NCBI GenBank assembly: GCA_012719855.1
Contig: JAAXZN010000040.1
Location: 1-64,000, forward strand
DNA from: Serratia liquefaciens
GTDB lineage: Bacteria; Pseudomonadota; Gammaproteobacteria; Enterobacterales; Enterobacteriaceae
Length of the DNA: 64,000 bases
Direction of reading: 5' to 3'
Part shown: piece after piece, positions 21,874-34,897 of the stretch
Position numbering within the stretch: the stretch's first letter is position 1
Layout of the letters: each line of letters opens with the position of its first letter
Position numbers and translations under genes: made by a program
Notes under the pieces: model-generated
What the model was told of the DNA's origin: nothing
The model's database searches: none
Seen by the model: only the letters and a program-made list of their open reading frames with translations

Positions 21874-23415
21874 ATGCAACTGAATTCCACCGAAATCAGC
21901 GAACTGATCAAGCAGCGCATTGCTCAGTTCAATGTGGTGAGCGAAGCTCACAATGAAGGTACTATTGTTTCCGTCAGCGACGGGATCATCCGCGTACACG
22001 GTCTGGCCGAAGTTATGCAGGGCGAAATGATCGCACTGCCAGGCAACCGTTACGCAATCGCATTGAACCTGGAGCGCGACTCCGTAGGTGCCGTGGTTAT
22101 GGGTCCGTACTCGGATCTGGCCGAAGGCATGAAGGTAAAATGTACCGGCCGTATTCTGGAAGTTCCGGTTGGCCGTGGCCTGCTGGGCCGTGTAGTTAAC
22201 ACCCTGGGTGCACCTATCGACGGTAAAGGCCCGGTTGATAACGACGGTTTCTCCCCGGTTGAAGCTATTGCTCCTGGTGTTATCGAGCGTCAGTCCGTAG
22301 ATCAGCCGGTTCAAACTGGCTACAAATCTGTCGACGCCATGATCCCAATCGGCCGTGGCCAGCGTGAGCTGGTGATCGGCGACCGTCAGACCGGTAAAAC
22401 CGCGCTGGCGATCGATGCGATCATCAACCAACGCGATTCCGGCATCAAATGTGTTTACGTGGCTATCGGCCAGAAAGCGTCTACCATCGCTAACGTGGTG
22501 CGCAAGCTGGAAGAGCACGGCGCACTGGCTAACACCATCGTTGTGGTGGCTACCGCGTCTGAATCCGCTGCACTGCAATATCTGGCACCATATGCCGGTT
22601 GTGCGATGGGCGAATACTTCCGTGACCGCGGTGAAGATGCACTGATTGTTTATGATGACCTGTCCAAACAGGCCGTTGCTTACCGTCAGATTTCCCTGCT
22701 GCTTCGTCGTCCACCAGGTCGTGAAGCTTACCCAGGCGACGTATTCTACCTCCACTCCCGTTTGCTGGAGCGTGCTGCGCGTGTTAACGCCGACTACGTT
22801 GAAGCCTTCACCAAAGGTGAAGTCAAAGGCCAAACCGGTTCACTGACCGCTCTGCCGATCATTGAAACCCAGGCGGGTGACGTTTCCGCGTTCGTTCCGA
22901 CCAACGTAATCTCGATTACCGATGGTCAGATCTTCCTGGAATCCAACCTGTTTAACTCCGGTATTCGTCCGGCGGTTAACCCGGGTATCTCCGTATCCCG
23001 TGTGGGCGGTGCAGCGCAAACCAAGATCATGAAAAAACTGTCCGGTGGTATTCGTACCGCGCTGGCACAGTACCGTGAACTGGCTGCGTTCTCTCAGTTC
23101 GCTTCCGATCTGGATGATGCGACCCGCAAACAGCTGAGCCACGGTCAGAAAGTGACCGAGCTGCTGAAACAGAAACAGTATGCGCCGATGTCCGTCGCAC
23201 AACAGTCTCTGGTGCTGTTTGCCGCAGAACGTGGCTACCTGAACGACGTTGAAGTCGCGAAAGTCGTGAGCTTCGAAGCCGCGCTGGTTGCTTACGCAGA
23301 CCGCGAGCATGCCGAGTTGCTGAACCACATCAACCAAACTGGCAATTTCAACGATGAGATCGAGGGCAAACTGAAAGCCGTTCTCGAGACCTTCAAGAAA
23401 ACCCAGTCCTGGTAA
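21874..23415 (+). CDS. atpA: ATP synthase F1 subunit alpha
   Basis: Alpha (513 aa, as in E. coli) carries the non-catalytic nucleotide sites of F1. Walker A is GDRQTGKT, Walker B lies in [12 protein letters not shown], and the catalytic arginine finger is in the [10 protein letters not shown] region. Codon use is strongly biased to the optimal enteric set, as expected for a highly expressed gene. It sits in the middle of the atp operon between atpH and atpG. Confidence 0.98.
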   Translation: MQLNSTEISELIKQRIAQFNVVSEAHNEGTIVSVSDGIIRVHGLAEVMQGEMIALPGNRYAIALNLERDSVGAVVMGPYSDLAEGMKVKCTGRILEVPVGRGLLGRVVNTLGAPIDGKGPVDNDGFSPVEAIAPGVIERQSVDQPVQTGYKSVDAMIPIGRGQRELVIGDRQTGKTALAIDAIINQRDSGIKCVYVAIGQKASTIANVVRKLEEHGALANTIVVVATASESAALQYLAPYAGCAMGEYFRDRGEDALIVYDDLSKQAVAYRQISLLLRRPPGREAYPGDVFYLHSRLLERAARVNADYVEAFTKGEVKGQTGSLTALPIIETQAGDVSAFVPTNVISITDGQIFLESNLFNSGIRPAVNPGISVSRVGGAAQTKIMKKLSGGIRTALAQYRELAAFSQFASDLDDATRKQLSHGQKVTELLKQKQYAPMSVAQQSLVLFAAERGYLNDVEVAKVVSFEAALVAYADREHAELLNHINQTGNFNDEIEGKLKAVLETFKKTQSW

Positions 23416-23473
23416 CGCTCAGCGGCCTGCAGTTGAAAGACAGCAGGCCGTCTGGCAATGAGGAGAAGCAGAG

Positions 23474-24337
23474 ATGGCCGGCGCAAAAGAGATACGTAGT
23501 AAGATCGCGAGCGTGCAAAACACGCAAAAGATCACTAAAGCGATGGAAATGGTCGCCGCCTCCAAAATGCGTAAATCGCAGGAACGCATGGCGGCCAGCC
23601 GTCCTTATGCAGAGACCATGCGCAAAGTGATTGGTCACCTTGCGTTGGGTAATCTGGAATATAAGCACCCGTACCTGGATGAGCGTGACGTTAAGCGCGT
23701 CGGGTATCTGGTGGTGTCTACTGACCGTGGTCTCTGTGGCGGCTTGAACATCAACCTGTTCAAGCGTCTGTTGGCAGAGATGAAAGGCTGGTCCGAAAAA
23801 GGCGTTGAAGTTGATTTGGCGCTGATTGGCTCTAAAGCGGCCTCTTTCTTTGGCTCCGTGGGCGGCAACGTGGTTGCCCAGGTGACCGGCATGGGGGATA
23901 AACCTTCCCTGTCGGAACTGATCGGTCCGGTGAAAGTGATGCTGCAAGCCTACGACGAAGGTCGTTTGGACAAGCTGTACATTGTCAGCAACAAATTTAT
24001 CAATACGATGTCCCAGGAACCACAGATCGTTCAGCTGCTGCCGTTGCCGCCTTCCGATGACGGTGAGCTGAAGAAAAAATCTTGGGATTACCTGTATGAA
24101 CCCGATCCAAAAGTGCTGCTTGATACCTTGCTGCGCCGCTATGTGGAATCGCAAGTTTATCAGGGCGTCGTGGAAAACCTGGCCAGCGAGCAGGCCGCAC
24201 GAATGGTAGCGATGAAAGCCGCAACCGATAACGGCGGTAGCCTGATCAAAGAGCTGCAGTTGGTATACAACAAGGCTCGTCAGGCCAGCATCACTCAGGA
24301 ACTCACCGAGATCGTTTCGGGAGCCTCCGCGGTTTAA
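23474..24337 (+). CDS. atpG: ATP synthase F1 subunit gamma
   Basis: Gamma (287 aa) is the central rotating shaft. The N-terminal coiled coil begins [20 protein letters not shown], and the C-terminal one carries the family signature near [12 protein letters not shown]. Both helices fill the core of the alpha-beta hexamer. The GGAG site at 23461-23464 precedes the ATG. The gene lies 58 bp after atpA. Confidence 0.97.
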   Translation: MAGAKEIRSKIASVQNTQKITKAMEMVAASKMRKSQERMAASRPYAETMRKVIGHLALGNLEYKHPYLDERDVKRVGYLVVSTDRGLCGGLNINLFKRLLAEMKGWSEKGVEVDLALIGSKAASFFGSVGGNVVAQVTGMGDKPSLSELIGPVKVMLQAYDEGRLDKLYIVSNKFINTMSQEPQIVQLLPLPPSDDGELKKKSWDYLYEPDPKVLLDTLLRRYVESQVYQGVVENLASEQAARMVAMKAATDNGGSLIKELQLVYNKARQASITQELTEIVSGASAV

Positions 24338-24342
24338 GCTAG

Positions 24343-25752
<1,410 letters not shown>

Positions 25753-25772
25753 CGCCTTGAGAGGAGGGTGAT

Positions 25773-26192
25773 ATGGCTATGACTTACCATCTGGATGTAG
25801 TCAGCGCGGAAAAACATATGTTTTCCGGCCTGGTGCAAAAGATCCAGGTGACAGGTAGCGAAGGCGAACTGGGGATTTTCCCTGGCCATGCGCCGCTGCT
25901 GACTGCCATCAAGCCTGGCATGGTGCGTATTGTTAAACAGCACGGTGAAGAAGAGTTCATCTACCTGTCCGGCGGTATCCTTGAGGTACAGCCGAGCGTG
26001 GTCACCGTGTTGGCGGACACTGCCATCCGTGGAACGGACCTTGACGAAGCGAGAGCGCTGGAAGCTAAGCGTAAAGCTGAAGAGCACATCCGTAGCTCTC
26101 ATGGCGATGTCGACTATGCTCAGGCATCTGCGGAACTGGCGAAAGCGATCGCAAAACTGCGCGTTATCGAGCTCACCAGAAGAGCGATGTAA
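25773..26192 (+). CDS. atpC: ATP synthase F1 subunit epsilon
   Basis: Epsilon (139 aa) is the lower part of the rotor and an intrinsic inhibitor of ATP hydrolysis. It has an N-terminal beta sandwich (residues 1-85, including [16 protein letters not shown]) and a C-terminal helical hairpin ([16 protein letters not shown]...). Strong GGAGGGTG ribosome-binding site. It is the last gene of the operon; a terminator follows. Confidence 0.97.
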   Translation: MAMTYHLDVVSAEKHMFSGLVQKIQVTGSEGELGIFPGHAPLLTAIKPGMVRIVKQHGEEEFIYLSGGILEVQPSVVTVLADTAIRGTDLDEARALEAKRKAEEHIRSSHGDVDYAQASAELAKAIAKLRVIELTRRAM

Positions 26193-26227
26193 CATTTTGG
26201 CGCGTGCATAACGCAACCAAAATTAAG

Positions 26228-26256
26228 AAAGCGGCCTATTTGGTCGCTTTTTTTTT
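26228..26256 (+). terminator. atp operon terminator
   Basis: Stem AAAGCGGCC (26228-26236) pairs with GGTCGCTTT (26242-26250), with one G-T pair. The loop is 5 nt and the stem runs into a run of nine T (26248-26256). It lies 35 bp after the atpC stop. Confidence 0.9.
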
Positions 26257-26488
26257 GCTTTAAAATAAGCGTTTCAACCCGGTGGGCATTGTGATGTATA
26301 ACCCTTGCAAGAGGCTAAAAATGTCTCCGATCGCCGACAGTTCCACCCAAGCTGAGGTTGCCTGAGTGTTAACTGCGGCGCGCCTAGTGCCCCATGGCCT
26401 GCGCCGGGTTCGTGCAGAGAAATATGTAGTAATATCGTCACTAAAGAGTTCTACTTTCGTCTATCAAAATGGAGTTATCAGGTTGCTT

Positions 26489-27859
26489 ATGTCGAACAGC
26501 GCAATGAGTGTGGTGATCCTCGCCGCGGGCAAGGGAACACGCATGTATTCCGATCTTCCCAAGGTGCTACATCCGTTGGCCGGCAAGCCGATGGTGCAGC
26601 ACGTCATTGATGCCGCGATGAAACTGGGCGCGAAAAACGTCCATTTGGTTTATGGCCACGGCGGTGAGCTGCTGAAAAAGACCCTGACCGACAGTGCGCT
26701 GAACTGGGTGCTGCAGGCCGAGCAGTTGGGAACCGGCCACGCCATGCAGCAGGCTGCACCGCATTTTGCCGATGATGAAGACGTGCTGATGCTGTACGGC
26801 GACGTTCCGCTGATCTCTGTCGACACCTTGCAGCGCCTGCTGGCGGCGAAGCCACAGGGCGGCATTGGTCTGTTGACCGTAAAACTGGCTGACCCGAGCG
26901 GTTACGGTCGTATCGTGCGCGAGCAGGAGACGGTGGTGGGGATTGTTGAGCATAAGGATGCCAGCGAAGCCCAGCGCCAGATCAATGAAATCAATACCGG
27001 TATCCTGGTGGCCAACGGGCGCGATCTGAAGCGCTGGCTGGGGATGCTGAACAACGACAATGCGCAGGGTGAGTTCTACATCACCGATATCATTGCGTTG
27101 GCGCATGCGGACGGCAAGAAAATTGAGGCGGTGCATCCGTCACGTCTGAGCGAAGTGGAAGGCGTGAATAACCGTCTGCAGCTGTCGCGGCTTGAGCGCA
27201 TCTATCAGGCAGAACAGTCTGAAAAGTTGCTGCTGGCTGGCGTAATGCTGCTGGATCCGGCGCGTTTTGATCTGCGCGGGGAACTTGTGCACGGTCGCGA
27301 CATCTCTATTGATGCCAACGTGATTATTGAAGGTTCGGTCAAGCTGGGCGATCGCGTGAAAATCGGTGCCGGCTGCGTGCTGAAAAACTGCGTGATTGGC
27401 GACGACTGCGAGATCAGCCCGTATAGCGTATTGGAAGACGCGGTACTGGCAGCAGAATGCACCGTGGGGCCATTTGCCCGTCTTCGCCCGGGCGCGGAGC
27501 TGGCGGTGGGCGCCCATGTCGGCAACTTCGTCGAAATGAAAAAAGCGCGCTTGGGCAAAGGCTCCAAAGCGGGCCATCTGAGCTACCTGGGCGATGCCGA
27601 GATTGGTGACGATGTGAATATTGGCGCCGGTACCATCACCTGTAACTATGATGGTGCCAACAAGCATAAAACCATTATCGGCGACGGCGTGTTTGTCGGC
27701 TCCGATACCCAACTGGTGGCACCGGTCTCCGTCGGCAAAGGTTCTACCATTGCCGCCGGCACTACGGTTACCCGTGATATCGGCGAGGACGAACTGGTGC
27801 TGAGCCGCGTTAAGCAGGTGCATATCCAGGGCTGGCAGCGTCCGGTGAAAAAGAAATAA
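26489..27859 (+). CDS. glmU: Bifunctional GlmU (GlcNAc-1-P uridyltransferase / GlcN-1-P acetyltransferase)
   Basis: GlmU makes UDP-GlcNAc for peptidoglycan and lipopolysaccharide. The N-terminal pyrophosphorylase domain has the signature [15 protein letters not shown]. The C-terminal left-handed beta-helix (about 250-456) has hexapeptide repeats such as [12 protein letters not shown], which includes acetyltransferase residues. The ATG at 26489 gives 456 aa, exactly the E. coli length. A TTG six bases upstream (26483) is better spaced from the GGAG at 26471 and remains possible. glmS follows after 154 bp. Confidence 0.95.
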   Translation: MSNSAMSVVILAAGKGTRMYSDLPKVLHPLAGKPMVQHVIDAAMKLGAKNVHLVYGHGGELLKKTLTDSALNWVLQAEQLGTGHAMQQAAPHFADDEDVLMLYGDVPLISVDTLQRLLAAKPQGGIGLLTVKLADPSGYGRIVREQETVVGIVEHKDASEAQRQINEINTGILVANGRDLKRWLGMLNNDNAQGEFYITDIIALAHADGKKIEAVHPSRLSEVEGVNNRLQLSRLERIYQAEQSEKLLLAGVMLLDPARFDLRGELVHGRDISIDANVIIEGSVKLGDRVKIGAGCVLKNCVIGDDCEISPYSVLEDAVLAAECTVGPFARLRPGAELAVGAHVGNFVEMKKARLGKGSKAGHLSYLGDAEIGDDVNIGAGTITCNYDGANKHKTIIGDGVFVGSDTQLVAPVSVGKGSTIAAGTTVTRDIGEDELVLSRVKQVHIQGWQRPVKKK

Positions 27860-27865
27860 GCATTG

Positions 27866-27906
27866 TGTTTTGCGTTGGGCTCCGCGGTCGAGCCCAATAC
27901 AAAACA
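27866..27906 (+). repeat. Inverted repeat in the glmU-glmS intergenic region
   Basis: TGTTTTG-CG-TTGGGCT (27866-27881) pairs with AGCCCAA-TA-CAAAACA (27891-27906). That makes two 7-bp stems separated by a 2x2 internal loop, with a 9-nt apical loop. It begins 7 bases after the glmU stop and has no U-run. It may act as a processing or stability element in the glmUS transcript. Confidence 0.6.
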
Positions 27907-28013
27907 TAATAATCCCCATTCTCTACAGGCTCGGGGACGCACGGTAAAAACCGGCAAAATCAGGTCAAGACATCGAAAGCGCCCCGAAAGGCGTTTAATT
28001 AGGAATACAACTG

Positions 28014-29843
28014 ATGTGTGGAATTGTAGGCGCAGTAGCGCAACGTGATATTGCAGAGATCCTGTTGGAAGGTTTACGCCGCCTTGAGTACCGTGGTTAT
28101 GACTCCGCCGGTTTGGCCGTGGTGGATGCGGAAGGCAACGTTAACCGTTTACGCCGCGTGGGCAAGGTCAATAAATTGGTCGAAGCCGCGGAACAACATC
28201 CATTGCATGGCGGTACCGGTATTGCTCATACCCGCTGGGCTACGCACGGCGAACCTACCGAAGCGAATGCGCACCCGCATGTTTCTGATTACATCACCGT
28301 GGTGCATAACGGCATCATCGAAAACCACGAACCGTTGCGTGAATTGCTGATCGAACGGGGCTATCACTTCAGCTCCGAGACCGATACCGAGGTGATTGCT
28401 CACCTGGTGCATTGGGAACAGCTCCAGGGCGGCAGCTTGCTGGAAGTGGTACAGCGCGTGATCCCACAGCTGCGTGGCGCCTACGGCACCGTGGTAATGG
28501 ATAGCCGTGACCCGAGCGTGCTGGTGGCCGCACGTTCCGGCAGTCCGCTGGTGATCGGCCGCGGTGTGGGTGAAAACTTTCTGGCATCCGACCAACTGGC
28601 GCTGCTGCCGGTGACCCGTCGCTTTATCTTCCTGGAAGAAGGCGACGTGGTGGAAATGACTCGCCGCACCGTCAACATTTTCGACAAACAGGGCAACGCC
28701 GTTGAACGCCCTGAGATTGAATCCCAGGTGCAATACGACGCCGGTGATAAAGGCGCTTACCGCCATTACATGCAAAAAGAGATTTACGAACAGCCGCTGG
28801 CGCTGAAAAACACCCTGGAAGGGCGTTTCAGCCATGGGCAAATCAACCTGAGCGAGCTGGGCCCGCGCGCCGATGAGTTGCTGGCGAAGGTACAGCATGT
28901 GCAGATCATTGCCTGCGGTACGTCATACCACTCTGGCATGGTTGCCCGTTATTGGTTCGAATCCCTGGCCGGTGTGCCTTGCGACGTCGAGATCGCGTCT
29001 GAATTCCGTTACCGTAAATCTGCCGTACGTCCGGGCAGCCTGATCATCACGCTGTCGCAGTCCGGCGAAACCGCCGATACCCTGGCGGCGCTGCGCCTGT
29101 CGAAGGAGTTGGGCTACCTCGGTTCGTTGGCGGTGTGCAACGTGGCCGGTTCTTCGCTGGTGCGTGAATCCGATTTGGCGCTGATGACCAAGGCCGGGAC
29201 TGAAATCGGCGTGGCTTCCACCAAGGCCTTCACCACCCAGCTGGCGGTGTTGCTGATGCTGGTGGCGCGTTTGGGCCGTCTGAAAGGCATGGCGGAAAGC
29301 GTTGAGCATGAAATCGTACATGGCCTGCAGGCGTTGCCGGCGCGTATCGAACAGATGCTGTCGATGGATAAAGAGATTGAAGCGCTGGCGGAAGGTTTCT
29401 CCGACAAGCACCATGCGCTGTTCCTCGGCCGTGGCGATCAGTACCCGATCGCCATGGAAGGTGCGCTGAAGCTCAAAGAGATCTCCTACATTCACGCGGA
29501 AGCCTATGCGGCAGGTGAATTGAAGCATGGCCCGCTGGCGTTGATCGATGCCGATATGCCGGTGATCGTGGTGGCGCCGAACAACGAACTGTTGGAAAAA
29601 CTGAAGTCCAATATCGAAGAAGTTCGTGCGCGTGGCGGCCAACTGTACGTGTTCGCCGATCAGGATGCCGGATTCGTCAGCAGCGAAGGCATGACCATCA
29701 TTCCATTGCCGCACGTAGAAGAAATCGTGGCACCTATCTTCTACACCGTGCCGCTGCAGCTGCTGTCTTACCATGTGGCACTGATCAAAGGTACCGACGT
29801 TGACCAGCCGCGTAACCTGGCGAAGTCTGTCACCGTAGAGTAA
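28014..29843 (+). CDS. glmS: Glutamine--fructose-6-phosphate aminotransferase GlmS
   Basis: GlmS makes glucosamine-6-phosphate from fructose-6-phosphate and glutamine. The N-terminal glutaminase domain has its nucleophile at the mature N-terminus ([12 protein letters not shown], Cys after Met removal). Two SIS sugar-isomerase domains follow; the first includes CGTSYHSG and SQSGETADT, and the C-terminal tail is [10 protein letters not shown]. Length 609 aa, as in E. coli. In enterics its translation is controlled by the GlmZ small RNA; whether that operates through the leader here cannot be told from this window. Confidence 0.97.
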   Translation: MCGIVGAVAQRDIAEILLEGLRRLEYRGYDSAGLAVVDAEGNVNRLRRVGKVNKLVEAAEQHPLHGGTGIAHTRWATHGEPTEANAHPHVSDYITVVHNGIIENHEPLRELLIERGYHFSSETDTEVIAHLVHWEQLQGGSLLEVVQRVIPQLRGAYGTVVMDSRDPSVLVAARSGSPLVIGRGVGENFLASDQLALLPVTRRFIFLEEGDVVEMTRRTVNIFDKQGNAVERPEIESQVQYDAGDKGAYRHYMQKEIYEQPLALKNTLEGRFSHGQINLSELGPRADELLAKVQHVQIIACGTSYHSGMVARYWFESLAGVPCDVEIASEFRYRKSAVRPGSLIITLSQSGETADTLAALRLSKELGYLGSLAVCNVAGSSLVRESDLALMTKAGTEIGVASTKAFTTQLAVLLMLVARLGRLKGMAESVEHEIVHGLQALPARIEQMLSMDKEIEALAEGFSDKHHALFLGRGDQYPIAMEGALKLKEISYIHAEAYAAGELKHGPLALIDADMPVIVVAPNNELLEKLKSNIEEVRARGGQLYVFADQDAGFVSSEGMTIIPLPHVEEIVAPIFYTVPLQLLSYHVALIKGTDVDQPRNLAKSVTVE

Positions 29844-29862
29844 TCCGCATCTGTTAGTCTCT

Positions 29863-29890
29863 AAAAGCCGGCCGTTGAGCCGGCTTTTTT
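29863..29890 (+). terminator. glmUS terminator
   Basis: Perfect stem AAAAGCCGGC (29863-29872) and GCCGGCTTTT (29879-29888), 6-nt loop, T-run to 29890. It is 20 bp after the glmS stop. Confidence 0.92.
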
Positions 29891-30061
29891 CATGGCGAAA
29901 TAAAATATGACAAACGTGCGACAGCCGGGATAAAAGTTGTCATATTCAAGCGGATAGCGGCGGTGGAAAGGGTTTTTTTATTGATTAATTACTGAGTGGT
30001 TTTATCTGTAACTATTTGATTTTAATTTGATAATGGCCCTGGATTTGTCGTTGTAATATAA

Positions 30062-30101
30062 CTGTCATATTTCGTACATTTTACTGTCACCAAACTGTCC
30101 T
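30062..30101 (+). promoter_or_regulatory. Tandem Pho boxes of the pstS promoter
   Basis: Four heptamers recur at exactly 11-bp steps: CTGTCAT (30062), CGTACAT (30073, weak), CTGTCAC (30084) and CTGTCCT (30095). This is the layout of two adjacent PhoB boxes, each a pair of direct repeats with a 4-bp AT-rich spacer, and it resembles E. coli pstS. The last repeat replaces the -35 element. Phosphate-starvation control of pstSCAB-phoU follows. Confidence 0.88.
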
Positions 30102-30179
30102 ATTTTCCCTCCTGCAGCAATACTTACTCTGATGAAAACGACTCGAAGTCGATTTTTGAATATCCCATTAGGAGGGATT

Positions 30180-31220
30180 ATGAAACTGATGCGTACCACC
30201 GTCGCCAGTATTGTGGCAGCGACTTTCTCCCTGACCGCCGTGTCCGCGTTCGCTGCTGCTAGCCTGACCGGTGCAGGTGCGACATTCCCCGCTCCGGTTT
30301 ATGCCAAGTGGGCAGATTCTTATCAGAAAGAAACCGGCAACAAAGTTAACTATCAGGGCATCGGCTCTTCCGGCGGCGTGAAGCAAATCATCGCCAATAC
30401 CGTTGACTTTGGTGCTTCCGATGCGCCTTTGACTGACGAAAAACTGGCGGCCGATGGCCTGTTCCAGTTCCCTACCGTGATCGGTGGCGTGGTGCTGGCC
30501 GTTAACATCCCGGGCATCAAGTCCGGTGAGCTGACCCTGGACGGAAAAACCCTGGGCGATATCTACCTGGGCAACGTGAAGAAATGGAACGACCCGGCGA
30601 TCACCAAACTGAACCCAGGCGTCAAGCTGCCGGATCAGAACATCGCGGTGGTACGTCGCGCTGACGGTTCCGGCACCTCTTTCGTGTTCACCAGCTATTT
30701 GTCTAAAGCCAACGCGCAGTGGAAAGAGAAAATCGGCGCAGGCTCAACCGTTAACTGGCCAACCGGTCTGGGCGGCAAGGGCAACGACGGCATCGCCGCA
30801 TTCGTACAGCGTCTGCCAGGCTCCATCGGCTACGTTGAATACGCTTACGCCAAACAGAACAACCTGGCTTACACCAAGTTGATCTCTGCCGACGGCAAAG
30901 CGGTTAGCCCGACAGAAGAGAGCTTCAGCGCCGCCGCTAAAGGCGTGGATTGGAGCAAAACCTTCGCACAGGATCTGACTGACCAGAAAGGCGACAACGC
31001 CTGGCCAATCACCTCCACCACCTTCATCCTGGTGCACAAAGAGCAGAAAAACCCCGCTCAGGGCACCGAAGTGCTGAAATTCTTTGACTGGGCGTACAAA
31101 ACGGGCGCCAAACAGGCTAACGACCTGGATTACGCCACTCTGCCGAACGAAGTTATCGAGCAGGTGCGTGCAGCATGGAAAACCAACGTAAAAGACAGTT
31201 CCGGTAAAGCGCTGTACTAA
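30180..31220 (+). CDS. pstS: Phosphate-binding periplasmic protein PstS
   Basis: PstS binds inorganic phosphate for the Pst transporter. The start at 30180 has a strong TAGGAGGG site and gives 346 aa, the E. coli length. The in-frame ATG at 30132 has no support. The signal peptide ends near SAFAA, followed by [14 protein letters not shown]. Phosphate ligands lie in GAGATF, GIGSSGG, the DFGASDAPL segment and [10 protein letters not shown]. It is the first gene of the pst operon. Confidence 0.97.
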   Translation: MKLMRTTVASIVAATFSLTAVSAFAAASLTGAGATFPAPVYAKWADSYQKETGNKVNYQGIGSSGGVKQIIANTVDFGASDAPLTDEKLAADGLFQFPTVIGGVVLAVNIPGIKSGELTLDGKTLGDIYLGNVKKWNDPAITKLNPGVKLPDQNIAVVRRADGSGTSFVFTSYLSKANAQWKEKIGAGSTVNWPTGLGGKGNDGIAAFVQRLPGSIGYVEYAYAKQNNLAYTKLISADGKAVSPTEESFSAAAKGVDWSKTFAQDLTDQKGDNAWPITSTTFILVHKEQKNPAQGTEVLKFFDWAYKTGAKQANDLDYATLPNEVIEQVRAAWKTNVKDSSGKALY

Positions 31221-31227
31221 CAACGCA

Positions 31228-31250
31228 GGGGCGCGTGATCTGCGCGCCCC
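31228..31250 (+). repeat. Hairpin between pstS and pstC
   Basis: GGGGCGCG (31228-31235) pairs perfectly with CGCGCCCC (31243-31250) around a 7-nt loop. No immediate U-run (a T5 starts 7 bases later). It is likely a partial terminator or mRNA-stability stem, so that pstS is made in excess over the membrane parts. Confidence 0.7.
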
Positions 31251-31311
31251 ACTCAGTTTTTCAGGGCTCGATCCAGGTTGGGCCTGCCAGGGTTAACACA
31301 GAGAGTGATCT

Positions 31312-32268
31312 ATGGCTGAGTACAAGCCGACCATTAAAGCACCGAGTAAAAATGGTGACGTCATCTTCAGCGCGCTGGTTAAACTGGCGGCGCTGATTAC
31401 CCTATTGTTGCTGGGCGGCATTATTGTTTCGCTGATCTTTGCCTCCTGGCCGAGCATACAGAAATTCGGTTTCTCCTTCCTGTGGACCAAAGAGTGGGAT
31501 GCCCCTGCCGAGCAGTTCGGTGCACTGGTACCGATCTACGGCACCGTCGTCACCTCGCTGATCGCATTGATTATCGCCGTCCCCGTCAGCTTCGGCATCG
31601 CGCTGTTTCTGACCGAGCTGGCGCCAAACTGGTTGAGACGCCCGCTGGGTATCGCCATTGAGCTGCTGGCGGCGATCCCGAGTATTGTTTACGGCATGTG
31701 GGGCCTGTTCGTGTTCGCCCCGCTGTTTGCCGAATATTTCCAGACCCCGGTCGGCGACGTGCTGTCCGGTATTCCGATTGTCGGTGAGTTGTTCTCAGGC
31801 CCGGCGTTCGGTATCGGTATTCTGGCTGCCGGGGTGATCCTGGCGATTATGATTATTCCTTATATTGCCGCCGTAATGCGCGACGTGTTCGAACAAACCC
31901 CGGTGATGATGAAAGAGTCGGCCTACGGCATCGGCTGCACCACCTGGGAAGTGATCTGGCGTATCGTGTTGCCGTTTACCAAGAATGGCGTGATTGGCGG
32001 TGTGATGCTCGGCCTGGGCCGTGCGCTGGGGGAAACCATGGCGGTGACCTTCATCATCGGTAACACCTACCAGCTCGACAGCGCTTCACTGTATATGCCG
32101 GGCAACAGTATCACCTCTGCGCTGGCCAACGAATTCGCCGAAGCCGAGTCGGGCGTGCATACCGCCGCGTTGATGGAGCTGGGGCTGATCCTGTTTGTTA
32201 TCACCTTTATCGTGCTGGCGCTGTCGAAGTTGATGGTGATGCGCCTGGCTAAGAATGAGGGACGCTAA
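31312..32268 (+). CDS. pstC: Phosphate ABC transporter permease PstC
   Basis: PstC (318 aa) is one of two inner-membrane subunits of the high-affinity phosphate importer. Six or so helices follow a cytoplasmic N-terminus, and the EAA loop is visible around [23 protein letters not shown]. The stop is separated by 1 bp from the pstA GTG start, so the two are translationally coupled. Confidence 0.96.
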   Translation: MAEYKPTIKAPSKNGDVIFSALVKLAALITLLLLGGIIVSLIFASWPSIQKFGFSFLWTKEWDAPAEQFGALVPIYGTVVTSLIALIIAVPVSFGIALFLTELAPNWLRRPLGIAIELLAAIPSIVYGMWGLFVFAPLFAEYFQTPVGDVLSGIPIVGELFSGPAFGIGILAAGVILAIMIIPYIAAVMRDVFEQTPVMMKESAYGIGCTTWEVIWRIVLPFTKNGVIGGVMLGLGRALGETMAVTFIIGNTYQLDSASLYMPGNSITSALANEFAEAESGVHTAALMELGLILFVITFIVLALSKLMVMRLAKNEGR

Positions 32269-32269
32269 C

Positions 32270-33160
32270 GTGACGACTATGGATATGCAAAATAGCGTAG
32301 AGCTGCTGGAAAGCCGCCGCAAGATGCAGGCCTGGCGTCGCCAGAAAAACCGACTGGCGCTGTTCCTGTCGATGGCGACCATGGTGTTTGGCCTGTTCTG
32401 GCTGGTGTGGATCCTGTTCTCTACCGTGACCAAGGGCATCGACGGCATGTCGCTGGCGCTGTTCACCGAAATGACCCCTCCGCCCAATACCGCAGGCGGC
32501 GGCCTGGCTAACGCCATCGCCGGTAGCGGCCTGTTGATCCTGTGGGCTACCGTGTTCGGTACGCCGCTGGGCATCATGGCCGGCATTTACCTGGCGGAAT
32601 ATGGCCGTAAATCCTGGTTGGCGGAAGTTATCCGCTTTATTAACGACATTCTGTTATCGGCACCGTCGATTGTAGTGGGCCTGTTCGTGTACACCATCGT
32701 GGTGGCGAAGATGGAGCACTTCTCCGGTTGGGCCGGTATCATCGCGTTGGCATTGTTGCAGGTACCGATCGTGATCCGTACCACTGAAAATATGCTGAAG
32801 CTGGTACCGGATACGCTGCGCGAAGCCGCTTATGCGCTGGGCACGCCGAAATGGCGCATGATTTCCGCCATCACGCTGAAAGCCTCGGTTTCCGGCATCA
32901 TCACCGGCGTGCTGCTGGCGATTGCGCGTATCGCCGGGGAAACCGCACCGCTGCTGTTTACCTCGCTGTCGAATCAGTTCTGGAGCACCGATCTGATGCA
33001 GCCGATTGCCAACCTGCCGGTGACCATTTTCAAATTTGCCATGAGCCCGTTCGCCGAATGGCAAGAGCTGGCCTGGGCCGGGGTGCTGTTGATTACCCTG
33101 TGCGTACTGCTACTGAATATCCTGGCGCGTGTGGTTTTCGCCAAGAAAAAGCATTCATAA
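32270..33160 (+). CDS. pstA: Phosphate ABC transporter permease PstA
   Basis: PstA pairs with PstC. I use the GTG at 32270, which has an AGGGA site 7 bp upstream and gives 296 aa, the same as E. coli. ATGs at 32279 and 32285 are other options. Six transmembrane helices; the EAA loop is at [21 protein letters not shown]. pstB follows 48 bp downstream. Confidence 0.95.
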   Translation: MTTMDMQNSVELLESRRKMQAWRRQKNRLALFLSMATMVFGLFWLVWILFSTVTKGIDGMSLALFTEMTPPPNTAGGGLANAIAGSGLLILWATVFGTPLGIMAGIYLAEYGRKSWLAEVIRFINDILLSAPSIVVGLFVYTIVVAKMEHFSGWAGIIALALLQVPIVIRTTENMLKLVPDTLREAAYALGTPKWRMISAITLKASVSGIITGVLLAIARIAGETAPLLFTSLSNQFWSTDLMQPIANLPVTIFKFAMSPFAEWQELAWAGVLLITLCVLLLNILARVVFAKKKHS

Positions 33161-33985
<825 letters not shown>

Positions 33986-33996
33986 TAGGATGCATC

Positions 33997-34731
33997 ATGG
34001 ATAACCTGAATTTAAATAAGCACATTTCCGGCCAGTTCAACGCAGAACTGGAGCATATCCGCACCCAGGTATTGACCATGGGCGGGCTGGTGGAACAGCA
34101 ACTGACCGACGCTATCACCGCGATGCACAATCAGGACGGTGAATTGGCCAAGCGCGTGATCGAAGGCGACGCCAAGGTCAATATGATGGAAGTGGCGATT
34201 GACGAAGCCTGCGTACGGATCATCGCCAAACGCCAGCCAACCGCCAGCGACCTGCGTCTGGTGATGGCGATCATCAAAACCATTTCCGAGCTGGAACGCA
34301 TCGGCGACGTGGCGGACAAGATTTGCCGCACCGCGCTGGAGAAGTTCTCGCATCAGCATCAGCCACTGCTGGTCAGCCTGGAGTCGCTTGGCCGCCATAC
34401 CGTGCAGATGCTGCATGACGTGCTGGACGCCTTCGCGCGCATGGATTTGGATGAAGCGATTCGGATTTACCGTGAAGACAGAAAGGTCGATCAGGAATAT
34501 GAAGGCATCGTGCGCCAGTTGATGACCTACATGATGGAAGATACGCGTACCATCCCAAGCGTGCTGACCGCGTTATTCTGCGCCCGTTCGATCGAGCGTA
34601 TCGGTGACCGCTGCCAGAACATTTGCGAATTTATCTTCTATTTCGTTAAAGGTCAGGACTTCCGTCATATCGGCGGCGACGCGCTGGAAAAGCTGCTGTC
34701 ATCCGACGGAAAAGACGATAAAAAAGAGTAA
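33997..34731 (+). CDS. phoU: Phosphate-signalling protein PhoU
   Basis: PhoU (244 aa) connects Pst transport to the PhoR sensor kinase and keeps the Pho regulon off when phosphate is plentiful. It has two repeats of a three-helix bundle with metal-binding motifs of the type ExxRxx[12 protein letters not shown] and [11 protein letters not shown]. The start [12 protein letters not shown] matches E. coli. It is the last gene of the pst operon, with a terminator following. Confidence 0.96.
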   Translation: MDNLNLNKHISGQFNAELEHIRTQVLTMGGLVEQQLTDAITAMHNQDGELAKRVIEGDAKVNMMEVAIDEACVRIIAKRQPTASDLRLVMAIIKTISELERIGDVADKICRTALEKFSHQHQPLLVSLESLGRHTVQMLHDVLDAFARMDLDEAIRIYREDRKVDQEYEGIVRQLMTYMMEDTRTIPSVLTALFCARSIERIGDRCQNICEFIFYFVKGQDFRHIGGDALEKLLSSDGKDDKKE

Positions 34732-34753
34732 TTTCCCCCGAGAGTTACCCTTG

Positions 34754-34776
34754 AAGGCGCAGAAAACTGCGCCTTT
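34754..34776 (+). terminator. pst-phoU terminator
   Basis: AAGGCGCAG (34754-34762) pairs with CTGCGCCTT (34767-34775) around an AAAA loop. Only a short T-run is present, so strength is uncertain. Confidence 0.65.
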
Positions 34777-34897
34777 ATGCTGTTTAAAACCCTTAAAGAC
34801 AAAAAGGTTATAAATATAGCTTTTTATATTATTTCCTGACCTAAGTGGGTCTTGCTAGCTTAGCAGCCAGCAGGACATCAACCCTTAGGAGCTCTCC

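Noticed and set aside
21727-22833. Open frame (368 codons) antisense to atpA, with more on the same strand over atpD and gyrB
   Set aside because: These arise from the strong codon bias of highly expressed genes, which keeps stops out of the opposite strand. No ribosome-binding site or homology.
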